DNA of 64,000 bases from Erythroxylum novogranatense (taxonomy: Eukaryota; Streptophyta; Magnoliopsida; Malpighiales; Erythroxylaceae): positions 62,479,103 to 62,543,102 of the forward strand of contig CM057231.1 of NCBI GenBank assembly GCA_029891385.1, given 5' to 3'. Both the position numbers and the translations under genes were made by a program. The notes under the pieces are model-generated. The model was given only the letters and a program-made list of their open reading frames with translations, ran no database searches and was not told the DNA's origin. Position 1 is the first letter of the stretch. Each line of letters starts with the position of its first letter. Below are positions 34,001 to 41,104 of the stretch, in pieces.

Positions 34001-35409
34001 TTGCACTCATATCATCAGCAGCACAAAAATTCATTCCCAACTCCAATACCTGTTTTCCTTGCATCGTAGAGAAAATAATAGAACAAAATGCAGAAAGAAG
34101 AAGCAATAGATTAAAAAAGTAGATCCTACAATCATAGTGAACATACCAAGTGATCATCCCCAGTAGATTGGTTAAGAACCCTCATCTCAGTGAACATTGG
34201 TGGGTTTCTTCCCAGATACATGTGTTGGACAACAACCTTTTTCTGTATATTTATGCAAAGTAACCAGAAACAATTCCACAATGCATTATAAACATATTTT
34301 TCAAGAAACTACAATTTCTAGTTATAAGCAAGGTTCTAGAGAAAACAACATTTTAAAAATTGCAAATCAGTACAAGCAACTATAGAAATAAAGTTAAGTC
34401 ATCCCTAAAATTCTTGGAACATTATTCAAATTTGTTCAATTTCTTTTTCTTTTTCTTCCATAGAGTAGCCTTAGAGTTGGATGTTGGCCCGATGTGCACA
34501 ATCATCACACAAGGCATGGGAAAAGTTATTGGGAAAAAAAAATTCAACCATAAAGAGAATCCCAGAATATTGATATTTACCCTATATGTTCAATGTATTA
34601 AAGGCAACCTAAAAAAAGGATTTTGCACAATCGATGGACCTTTGAACAAAGCATTTCAAATTGAGGGGAAAATATAGGGGAAACTATATAAACAACAATC
34701 AGAAAGGGTATATTCATACAGCAGTCCATGGCTTATACTTTTCCAAGAACCAAGGTATTATTGGGAGAAGAATCTTCTGAGATGCAATCTGTTCCATACA
34801 AATAGGCCATATCTTTTCCACAGCATGGTTCAGCCACCGTACTGTTTCAGAATCTGAAAGCACCTGAAGAAAGACAAACAACAACAACTTAGCTCCTTGC
34901 TGACCAGAATAATGCAAAGAATATATATACCTTTGTGATACTCATAAAGAAAGCTGAGGTTTGAACTTTAAAGTGGAATAAACCTTAAATTAAGCCAATT
35001 TTAGGAGGAAAAGAAAATAAGAAAAAAAGTATTTACCCTTTTCTGATTGGCTTGTCTATTTTCCTGGTACTGCAATTTCTTCCTCAGTTTCATTACATAC
35101 CTCCCATGAACCTTTTAGAAGGAACATAAAATGTAAATCTCCAAAAAGTGGTAAAAAAGAAAGAATCTTTTTGACGATAAAGACAGAAAACAAATCATAG
35201 AATTCCGACCACTTTACATGTCCACAACTAAACCAAGGACGTCGGAGTAAACCCAATAATCAAAGAGAAGAAATGAACCATACCAAACAAAGATAAATCA
35301 ACGAAAGAAAGAAGACGAAGAAGTGACATCGATCGTAGAGAGACAGAATCCATAACAGAAACAGTACAATGCCCACATGATGCAGGATCGTTTCTTCTGT
35401 TATATCCAT
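18093..35409 (-). CDS. NTMC2T6.1: NTMC2T6.1-like SMP and C2 domain protein (12 exons, 710 aa)
   Basis: Homologue of Arabidopsis At1g53590, a plant relative of extended synaptotagmins/tricalbins. By family it anchors in the ER membrane and moves or tethers lipids at membrane contact sites through its SMP module, with a C2 domain that may bind Ca2+ and acidic phospholipids. Exons, in transcript order: 35409-35284, 35111-35037, 34863-34720, 34242-34147, 34049-33918, 22735-22583, 22362-22321, 22246-22198, 19873-19781, 19696-19513, 19222-19099, 19007-18093. All junctions are GT-AG and in frame, giving 710 residues, close to the family length. Residues 9-43 are a hydrophobic hairpin anchor, about 68-256 the SMP domain, about 283-404 a C2 domain with Asp 301, 307, 355, 357 and 361, and 407-710 a Ser- and acid-rich tail. 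The start ATG gives an N-terminus matching the family. It looks intact, with an 11.2-kb transposon-filled fifth intron. Confidence 0.93.
19099..19222 (-). CDS. NTMC2T6.1: Exon 11: C2 domain end
   Basis: 124 bases: completes Gly365, then [20 protein letters not shown] and [19 protein letters not shown]. Donor GTTACT is weak but the family match is clear. Confidence 0.92.
19513..19696 (-). CDS. NTMC2T6.1: Exon 10: C2 domain core
   Basis: 184 bases: [30 protein letters not shown] and the third loop [12 protein letters not shown]. Ends in phase 2 with donor GTTTGT. Confidence 0.94.
19781..19873 (-). CDS. NTMC2T6.1: Exon 9: C2 domain start
   Basis: 93 bases encoding [19 protein letters not shown] and the first Ca2+-loop region up to DIKPSDLN. 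The 84-nt intron after it (19697-19780) has donor GTCTGT, contains no stop and is a multiple of three. Confidence 0.92.
20140..20700 (-). pseudogene. Ty3-like gag remnant in intron 8
   Basis: Minus-strand frames include [20 protein letters not shown], a diverged gag retrotransposon-domain motif, and [19 protein letters not shown], which resembles the SVEEYTxEFD step of plant Ty3 gag. Flanking sequence also resembles the gag region of the older Ty3 at 31950-32400. It is decayed and has no LTRs. The rest of the 2.3-kb intron (19874-22197) shows nothing recognisable. Confidence 0.5.
22198..22246 (-). CDS. NTMC2T6.1: Exon 8: SMP to C2 linker
   Basis: 49 bases encoding [16 protein letters not shown] plus one base. 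Ends in phase 1; the next codon is completed in exon 9 to give Glu. Confidence 0.92.
22321..22362 (-). CDS. NTMC2T6.1: Exon 7: SMP domain end
   Basis: 14 codons, [15 protein letters not shown] short exon, too small for open-frame detection, fixed by family match and splice sites. Confidence 0.93.
22583..22735 (-). CDS. NTMC2T6.1: Exon 6: SMP domain, after the giant intron
   Basis: 51 codons with [19 protein letters not shown] and PGIAGWL. The acceptor has a good pyrimidine tract (TTTTTAACTCTCTTTTATCAG). Phase 0, so it continues the exon 5 frame directly. Confidence 0.95.
23010..23676 (-). repeat. Older Ty3: 3' LTR
   Basis: Aligns with 32781-33459 throughout with many substitutions and small indels (shared CAACTAGTAGC, AAATTAAGAAATAAGG, TTTTAGATTTGGTATA). 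On the minus strand it begins TGATACAAAAGAACTT. Confidence 0.85.
23822..24475 (-). pseudogene. pol: Older Ty3: integrase C-terminal half
   Basis: Minus-strand frames read [13 protein letters not shown] at the insertion breakpoint, then [15 protein letters not shown], and end with the integrase C-terminal [15 protein letters not shown] in a 78-codon frame (23822-24058). Stops and shifts are frequent. The upstream half lies on the far side of the nested element at 30128-30524. Confidence 0.82.
24476..24480. repeat. Target-site duplication, left copy (younger Ty3)
   Basis: CCATC, repeated at 30123-30127. Confidence 0.85.
24481..24895 (+). repeat. Younger Ty3: 5' LTR
   Basis: Starts TAATAAAGGATTAAATCC and ends GTGTCA; aligns with 29710-30122 with scattered changes. 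A CTTATATACCATAG stretch near 24690 may be the TATA region. Confidence 0.9.
24898..24909 (+). promoter_or_regulatory. Primer-binding site (tRNA-Met type)
   Basis: TGGTATCAAAGC, two bases after the LTR, one mismatch from the usual TGGTATCAGAGC. Confidence 0.85.
24910..25278 (+). other. Leader of younger Ty3 with imperfect direct repeats
   Basis: Non-coding leader. 24965-25060 and 25105-25195 are similar (CAGCCATCTTCTAGCCCTGC and TTTTGTTTCTATTCCACA recur), so a segment of about 100 bases is duplicated. An open frame over it starts upstream of gag in another frame and is not credited. Confidence 0.6.
25279..26874 (+). pseudogene. gag-pro: Younger Ty3 gag and protease (531 codons)
   Basis: An uninterrupted frame starting [20 protein letters not shown]. 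The gag domain spans about residues 110-260 ([46 protein letters not shown]). A CCHC zinc knuckle, [15 protein letters not shown], follows at about 344-358, then an acidic Glu run. The protease region follows ([18 protein letters not shown]): the usual D-S/T-G is replaced by DNCS, so the active site looks damaged, although related plant Ty3 proteases often have DGGS here. The frame ends with TAG at 26872 before reverse transcriptase, so the polyprotein is broken. Confidence 0.9.
26887..28430 (+). pseudogene. pol: Younger Ty3 reverse transcriptase and RNase H, broken
   Basis: First frame (26887-27411): [53 protein letters not shown]; a base loss at about 27410 shifts to 27408-27626 ([38 protein letters not shown]), which stops. 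[12 protein letters not shown], with the catalytic YFDD, lies at about 27635-27670 in another frame. 27700-28314 holds [12 protein letters not shown], then the RNase H start ([28 protein letters not shown]). A shift at about 28220 breaks the rest. The enzyme is inactive as encoded. Confidence 0.88.
28431..29719 (+). pseudogene. pol: Younger Ty3 integrase
   Basis: The zinc-binding HHCC segment is split between two frames ([27 protein letters not shown]). The main frame 28736-29719 (327 codons) holds the DDE core: D in [12 protein letters not shown] in [15 protein letters not shown] in [14 protein letters not shown]. The C-terminal domain has [31 protein letters not shown] and [11 protein letters not shown], ending 10 bases before the polypurine tract. 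The start shown is only where the open frame begins. Confidence 0.9.
29698..29709 (+). promoter_or_regulatory. Polypurine tract, younger Ty3
   Basis: AGTGGAGGGGAC sits directly before the 3' LTR. It overlaps the last codons of integrase. Confidence 0.75.
29710..30122 (+). repeat. Younger Ty3: 3' LTR
   Basis: Starts TAATAAATGATTAAATCC, ends TTGTGGCA; partner of 24481-24895. Confidence 0.9.
30123..30127. repeat. Target-site duplication, right copy (younger Ty3)
   Basis: CCATC, matching 24476-24480. With the nested element and one copy removed, the older integrase frame lines up across the site. Confidence 0.85.
30128..30524 (-). pseudogene. pol: Older Ty3: integrase core, first half
   Basis: The 108-codon minus frame ends with [19 protein letters not shown] and [11 protein letters not shown], matching the second-Asp step (IVSDRDVKF) of Ty3 integrase. 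The upstream part of the frame ([19 protein letters not shown]) is unlike integrase N-termini, which suggests a deletion joined unrelated polyprotein parts. Confidence 0.75.
30525..31347 (-). other. Older Ty3: unassigned polyprotein remnant
   Basis: Minus-strand frames such as [20 protein letters not shown] (30793-31008) are hydrophilic and Lys/Glu rich. Their place between protease and integrase should hold reverse transcriptase and RNase H, but none of their motifs are visible. Confidence 0.4.
31348..31665 (-). pseudogene. gag: Older Ty3: zinc knuckle and protease-side region
   Basis: A knuckle-like [18 protein letters not shown] is encoded at about 31605-31660 (minus); the expected His is Cys. 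It leads into a frame over 31348-31530 ([19 protein letters not shown]) that resembles the acidic linker between knuckle and protease in plant Ty3 elements. Confidence 0.65.
31666..32672 (-). pseudogene. gag: Older Ty3: gag remnant
   Basis: The minus strand holds a 96-codon N-terminal piece ([15 protein letters not shown], about 32382-32672) and gag-like pieces downstream around 31950-32100. 32120-32195 and 32205-32280 are tandem direct repeats of about 80 bases (CCAACTAGCTTCATCTT, TTTATCCTCTACCAATCTCC). Confidence 0.6.
32763..32778 (-). promoter_or_regulatory. Older Ty3: primer-binding site
   Basis: Minus strand TTGGTATTAGCAAG, adjacent to the 5' LTR; TGGTAT matches initiator tRNA-Met complement. 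Confidence 0.6.
32781..33459 (-). repeat. Older Ty3: 5' LTR
   Basis: Minus-strand start TGGTACATAAGAATTTAAAG, partner of 23010-23676. The pair differ far more than the LTRs of the nested element. Confidence 0.85.
33918..34049 (-). CDS. NTMC2T6.1: Exon 5: SMP domain, before the giant intron
   Basis: 44 codons, [20 protein letters not shown] onward to HVEGK. Donor GTAATG opens the 11,182-bp intron 22736-33917. Phase 0. Confidence 0.95.
34147..34242 (-). CDS. NTMC2T6.1: Exon 4: SMP domain
   Basis: 32 codons including [17 protein letters not shown] and STGDDHL. Phase 0; acceptor ACAG, donor GTATGT. Confidence 0.94.
34720..34863 (-). CDS. NTMC2T6.1: Exon 3: SMP domain start
   Basis: 48 codons, including [20 protein letters not shown] and [15 protein letters not shown], the most conserved part of plant SMP domains. 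Phase 0. Confidence 0.95.
35037..35111 (-). CDS. NTMC2T6.1: Exon 2: basic linker
   Basis: 25 codons, [16 protein letters not shown] onward: basic, probably helical, joining the anchor to the SMP domain. Phase 0 at both ends, acceptor AAAAG, donor GTAAAT. Confidence 0.92.
35284..35409 (-). CDS. NTMC2T6.1: Exon 1: start and membrane anchor
   Basis: 42 codons. [12 protein letters not shown] leads into two hydrophobic runs ([13 protein letters not shown] and [12 protein letters not shown]) that form the N-terminal ER anchor. The frame was chosen because it matches the family; two other frames here also have an ATG but lose homology. Donor GTATGG. Confidence 0.88.
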
Positions 35410-36050
35410 TTATTTCGAAAACCTCAAGTCACACGAACACACAAATACTAAATTCAGTAAATCAACCACCCCGTATTTCCCTTTATCGATGTTGTGCTAC
35501 GGTATTGACCAACTTGCCAACTGAAATCAGTGCTCATCTTCATGCCACATCCAATACAAAAGGTAAAGAAAAAGAGAAACCCAGATCATAAAAAATGACT
35601 CCAATCCCAATAATTTCAGATGGGTTTGAATCCGTATGCATAAACATGTTTCAGGTCTCAAACTATGTTTACAGTCATGAAGAAGGGAGTCGCAGACAAG
35701 AAGAAAGATTTCAGGGAAAAAGATGTCGTGGCGATGAAGTAACTAACAGTAGCAGGAACGCAAATTATTTTCGATGTGTGAATGGAGTTCGAGTAAACCG
35801 TTGAAAGAATGTAATGAAAACCGCGTAGAACCACAACTAATACCATTCTTTGTTTCTAGAGAGGTGTGGGGGGAATGACTAATGTGGTTTGAACTAAGAC
35901 TAACAGTTGTGACCTGTGAGTCCTCCACGTGACCTTAGAATTGTTTTTTTAGTTCACGATTTATTTTAGGAGGATTCATCTTTAAATTATTTATTTTTAA
36001 ATTAATTTCTGTTTGTATCGGATCAGTTTATAAGAGATAAAATATTAGTT
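35410..36050 (-). promoter_or_regulatory. Upstream region / probable 5' UTR and promoter of the host gene
   Basis: C/T-rich on the minus strand near 35680-35740 (TCTTTCTTCTTGTCTGCGAC), as often in plant leaders. A minus-strand TTATAAAC near 36027 is a possible TATA box, which would give a long leader. Two short open frames here (35595-35804 plus, 35743-35928 minus) match nothing I know and are not called. Confidence 0.4.
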
Positions 36051-36548
36051 AAATAAATTTTTTCATTCTTAGAATTCGAACTTGAGATCTCTGATTAAAG
36101 GATGAAAGTATTGAATCACTCACACTAACCTATTTGATATATTTGTTATTAACTGTATTAAACCAAGTGAAGATTACAATTGTACTTGGACCAAGCAAAA
36201 TACTCCACGAGACAGCCAAAACCAAAACACCGGTGACTAGGCCGAAAAGGACACTCACAGCTCGGTATATAGCATCAATTTACACGTCAATTACCAGTTA
36301 AAAAAAGGCGCATGTGGACCTGGATACCGTAATTTGTTTTATCTAATTAAAAGTGTCTGTTTAGTGATAAATTTGAGAATCATTTGCTCAATTATCATCA
36401 AATATACATATTACTTGGGCATTTGTTTCTTTTTTTTTTTTCCTTTTGGTATAACGCAGCTGCTGTTATTATATTCTCCTAATCTCATTGTCTTCCTTCA
36501 AATCATATATAGATTAATTATTTTTGTGACAGTTCGTCTGGGGATAAC
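36051..36548. other. Intergenic AT-rich stretch, nothing recognised
   Basis: No coding or repeat signal beyond a poly-T run near 36430-36442. A fragment around 36040-36130 (GAACTTGAGATCTCTGATTA) resembles a common dispersed plant repeat, which I cannot verify. Confidence 0.4.
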
Positions 36549-36768
36549 TTAGGGGCTGTTTGTTTTTATTTTTTTTTCTTCATTTTTTGTTGTCGTTTTT
36601 GTAAAAAGAAAAATAGTAAGAAACACATTTTACTTACTCATTGCGATTTTTGTTTCTAAAAATAAAAGAACCACAACAGTTTTACAGAAACCAAAAAACA
36701 TCATTTCTCTGAATTTTTACAACATGTTTTTTTTACAAAAAACCAATATAACCCTGGTTTCTATCTCG
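36549..36768. repeat. Possible hAT-type MITE end and T-rich tract
   Basis: TTAGGGGCTGTTTGTTTTTA resembles the terminal repeat of hAT MITEs in plants. The opposite terminal repeat was not found: 37430-37490 has only related ACCAAACATG-type sequence after the microsatellite. Confidence 0.35.
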
Positions 36769-36959
36769 AAATAATAATAATAATAATAATAAATTTTATA
36801 ATAATAATTAAGAATTAATAATTAATAATAATAATAATAAGATAATTAATTTGGTATAATAAAATTAATAATAAAAATAATATTATTAATAGTATTAAAA
36901 TAATAATTAGAAAAGTTATAAAATAATTAATAATAATTTTATTATTATTATTAATAATA

Positions 36960-37001
<42 letters not shown>

Positions 37002-37082
37002 AATAAATAAAATAACTTATTAAAATTATTAATAATAATAATAAAATTAATCATAATAAAATTAATAAGAATAAGAATAACT

Positions 37083-37114
<32 letters not shown>

Positions 37115-37179
37115 TTAATAATAAAAAGAAAGTGGAAAATTTATAACAATAATTAATAATAATATTATTATTAACAATA

Positions 37180-37261
<82 letters not shown>

Positions 37262-37375
37262 TTAATAATAATACAAAAGTAAGTAGAAAATTTATAACAA
37301 TAATTAATAATAATTAATAATAATATTATTATTAATAATAAATAATAATAATAATAATAACTTATTAAAAATAAA

Positions 37376-37410
<35 letters not shown>

Positions 37411-37411
37411 G
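36769..37411. repeat. AAT/ATT microsatellite, about 640 bp
   Basis: Long uninterrupted and interrupted AAT runs with larger duplicated sub-blocks: ATAATGAGTTTAATAATA and GAAAATTTATAACAATAATT recur around 37110-37160 and 37255-37300. Hydrophobic open frames on the minus strand (poly-Ile/Leu) are artefacts of this repeat. Confidence 0.95.
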
Positions 37412-37771
37412 TTTATTAGAAATCTCAACGAAACAAGTTTTTATTTTTAATTTTTATGTTACAAATCTCAACCAAACATGTTTTCATTTTTTTAAGCAAA
37501 AAATGTAAATTAAAAATAGAAATGTAAATTAAAAACAACAATGTAAAAATGTAAGTAGAACTAAACTAATCTTTAAGTTTTTAAGAAATGGCTTTCTTCT
37601 GGACAAAAGAAAAAACAAGAAAAGCCAACGGCAATATGAGAAGGTGAAGGAACCAATCATTCTCACATTTTAACGCTTGTTGATTATTGTGATTTTCACA
37701 TGCAGGATTTCTGGATTTAGATAATTAAATTATTTAATTAAGATCCCAACAATGAATCAATTAAGCTACAA
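37412..37771. other. AT-rich spacer, nothing recognised
   Basis: Between the microsatellite and the Helitron terminus. No open frame or clear repeat, apart from two tandem copies of AAAATGTAAATTAAAAA-type units near 37497-37540. Confidence 0.5.
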
Positions 37772-37802
37772 CTAGCAGGTTAATACTGCGCAAATGTGCA
37801 GT
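37772..37802 (-). other. Helitron 3' terminus: hairpin and CTAG
   Basis: On the minus strand ACTGCAC-ATTT-GCGCAGT forms a stem of about 7 bp with one mismatch, followed after about 10 bases by CTAG (37775-37772) and a T. This is nearly the same as the terminus at 17887-17916, in opposite orientation. Confidence 0.78.
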
Positions 37803-40440
37803 GAAAGTGCCCAGTAAATTTATACGCAAGGTAAAATTTAACATGACAGTTAAATAAAAAATAATATGAAAATGTAATGAAATAATCATCGGTTGGGAGA
37901 AGAACTAAGATGAAATGAGTTTCTTTCATATATGATTAAAATAGTACACATGTCTGCTGGATAAGTAACTCATCTAGTGATTTTGACGATCATATGTTTC
38001 CTTTATGACATTTTTCAAATATCTTTTGCGCTCAAATAAATTAAATTCATATCTCGCATTAAAATAACGAAATTAGTGTATAAATGTGATAATTATTTCA
38101 CAACTTTATCGAGAAGCAAGAATAAGACGAAGGTCGAGTGGCAAAATGCAACACAGAGTAAGGAGGAACCTATAAAAATGTTGCGAAAGATAAAGAAAGG
38201 GTTTTGTTGACATTATAAATTGAAAAATTAGGATGAAAAAGTAATCGAGAAAAAATCGCTATCGACCGAATCTCGGTTCTTTGTTTGTTGAAATAAAGAA
38301 GTAACCTCGACTATTGCTATCTTTCCGGAATGGAGAATGAGATGTATTTAGGTTAAACAAGAAGAAGGCAAAAGAAGAGGTAAGAATTGTTTGATCGAAG
38401 TTAGTGGAGAAAGGATATAAAGTTTAAATATAGAGTTGTTAGGGGACCATATGGAAGGTGAGACTCAAGAGTTGCGTATTATTAAATAAGGGCAAGATCA
38501 AATGATTTTCCTAGAGATAGGCAAAAACATAGCTCATTATTAATCAAACGTCAATCTATGTTTTGATCTTATGTTTGTTTACTCGCAATACGTTATTGGT
38601 AGTATTTGACATTATTATAGCGCTAGAAGATTATTCGATATAACGAAAAGACGCCTCGATATCCGCTTTGTAGATTTTGGGGTTACATGTTTTGAAGAAG
38701 GATTACTCAATTCAGATACTCCAAGAAGAATTATGGAATTGGTAAGTGAAATTTAATCGAGTTGAAATGACATCAACCGAATCGCTTTAAATAAAGAAGA
38801 ACAAGAACATGCTCAAAGAAGCAAAAATACGCTCAAGTAGTAAGACGTTGAAAAGCGTATTTAAAGAAGAAGAACGGACGAAAGTTCAAAAGTAGATGAA
38901 AGCAAAAGCGCTTGTTATAATCGATAGATAATCTAGTGGAAAATCTTCAACAAAGCGACGCAGCATAAAATGACGCAGACGCGAATACTAAAGCGTATTT
39001 GATGCAAATAGTAAATGCATTTAAGACGTGAATAATGTAGACGCAGGAGAAGAATCAAGCGTATGCAAGAATCGCCGAGTTAGTTAGGAAAGTCAACTGA
39101 TTAACTGCTTCAGAAGATTCAAGAAAGAAGAATGAAGAAGCGCTGAAAGCATTGAGTGTGGAAAAATGGTGGAAAGAATCAGACGAAGCAGAGACGCAAA
39201 AATAAGATTCAAAGCCTGTTTGAGTATGAAGATTGTGTACAAAAAAGAAGCAGATTCTAAGAAAATAGCAAGCACTGAATGAAGAATGTTGTTATATGGA
39301 TAGATAATCTAATGGAAAGATTGTAACAATGTTGATCTTTCTTGTAGTCATTCATAATGTGTGAATCGGTTTTGGGTAAGAGCTATCAAAAGCGAGGGAA
39401 CTTCAACGAAGACTGAGTCAACAGAGAGGAGTTGGCATTCTCTTTCCTTGTATATATTTTTTTCATGTCGAAAAGGAACTCCTTTGTCAAAGCAGAGGTT
39501 CGAGGATTATCGTGAGGAATCATCTAGTTTAAGACATATCGCTTGTAAAGTTTTATGCTCTAACTTTTGTGCTTTATGTCTTACTTGAGTCTGCATTTTA
39601 ATTTTCAATATCTCAATTTGGTCGTTTCACTTCTATCGCCTCGCTTCTTAATTGGGAGGTGATTTGTTTATTCTATCGCCCCGCTTGTTAATTCGGACGT
39701 GATTTGCTCTGTTGGTTTTCCATCGCTCTTTTAAATCGCCTCTAACACACGAACTTGACAAGACAGAGGAAGCAGAGAAAAATGATGGAGTTGAGAAAGT
39801 GGACGAACTTAAAATAGATGGAATTGAAAAAGTAGACGGTTATAAATATGTATTTGAGATGAAAAAGTAGACGGTTAAAAATATACACTGAGTTGAAAAA
39901 GTAGACGGTTAACAATACAGATTTTTACAATAAGAAAATTAGACGAAGATATAAAGATAGACGAAAAGCAGACGAAGCACAAAAGCAGAGGAATCAGAAA
40001 AGCAGACGGAAGTTCAATTTTCTTCTGAGAGAAGTAATGAGCTTTGACGAAATACATCAAATTTGCTATAAAACATCATGGATACTGGAGTAGGAAGCAT
40101 TCATCTAAATTGAACTTGAACAAGGCAACATCCCGTAACAAATTAGCATGGAGAATACAAACGTCAGACGAAGACATAAAGACAGAGGAGAAGCGATTTA
40201 TATGAACACAAATGCATCGAAGCACAAAAGGCATTTAATGAGAAAAGCGATTTGAAGCTCAATTTTCTTGTCAGAGAAGTAACGAGCTTTGACGAACTAC
40301 ATCAGATTTGCTATAAAACATTATGGGAACTGGAGTAGGAAACTCGAATTCGTAATAGAATTGACCCTGATATTAGGAAAACATGATGTCAGAGGAACCG
40401 AAATGGAGACGGCGCCATTATATTATGCTATCTATTATTA
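37803..40440 (-). repeat. Helitron 3' region, inverted partner of 16508-17886, with purine-rich repeats
   Basis: 37803 to about 39350 matches the left Helitron end in inverted orientation. 38870-40030 is rich in imperfect units such as AAAAGTAGACGGTTA and AAGCAGACGAAGC. Part (about 38290-38930) recurs at 51810-52320 in the same orientation. No protein was recognised. Confidence 0.6.
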
Positions 40441-40489
40441 CAATTCTTCAAAGTAAATTACACGTTAATATATCGAGCAATAATATGAT

Positions 40490-41092
40490 CAAGATGCACA
40501 AGAAGGCGGGTTGAATTGTGATAAACTTATCGTTAACCCCTTTAGAGATATGACTTGTTCTCTCAAACACTTATCGTAAGTCAATGTGTAACTAGTTTAA
40601 AACTTGTTAATATGAAAAGTACGATTTAGATAAAGTAAGGGTTAGAGAGAGAAACAAAGAATTGATTCCGCTCGATTTTTTGTATCGGCCGCTTTTACTC
40701 CTAAGGCTTCCGCCGCTTTTGTAAATGCTTCCGCCTTTCAAAAAGCTTCGCCTGCTTTTTGCTTAGCTTCGCCTCGCTTTAGTAAAAGCTTCCTGCTTTT
40801 TGCTTAGCTTCCGTCTGGTTTTTCTTTTAGCTTCCGCCTCTGCCTTACGTAAAATGGTTCCGCCTCGCTTTTTTTTAGCTTCCTCTGCCTTTCGTAAAGT
40901 GCTTCCGCCTGCTTTTTTTTAGCTTCCGTCTGCCTTCGTAAAGTGCTTCCGCCTCGCTTTTAGCTTTAGCTCTTTTTTGAAATGCTTCCGCCGCTTTTCT
41001 TTTAGCTTCCGCTCTTTAATTTAAATCTTTGTTGATAGTTCGCTTGTTTGTCATCAAAATTATTTAATACGTGAAGTCCGGTTTGATCAACA
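40490..41092 (-). repeat. Ty1/copia (SIRE-like) LTR, copy A
   Basis: The minus strand starts TGTTGATCAAACC after the purine tract and ends with TTCAACCCGCCTTCTTGTGC, a typical copia LTR end. 40680-41030 consists of imperfect units with a GCTTCCGCCTGCTTTT consensus on the plus strand. The 3' limit is approximate. Confidence 0.65.
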
Positions 41093-41104
41093 TTCTCCCC
41101 TTTG
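41093..41104 (-). promoter_or_regulatory. Polypurine tract beside LTR copy A
   Basis: Minus-strand ATCAAAGGGGAGAA directly before the LTR start. Confidence 0.6.

Noticed and set aside
35595..35928. Possible divergent small gene or upstream ORFs
   Set aside because: Short, no recognisable domain, lies in the probable leader/promoter of the minus-strand gene.
36815..37428. Hydrophobic minus-strand open frames
   Set aside because: Poly-Ile/Leu translation of the AAT microsatellite, not membrane proteins.
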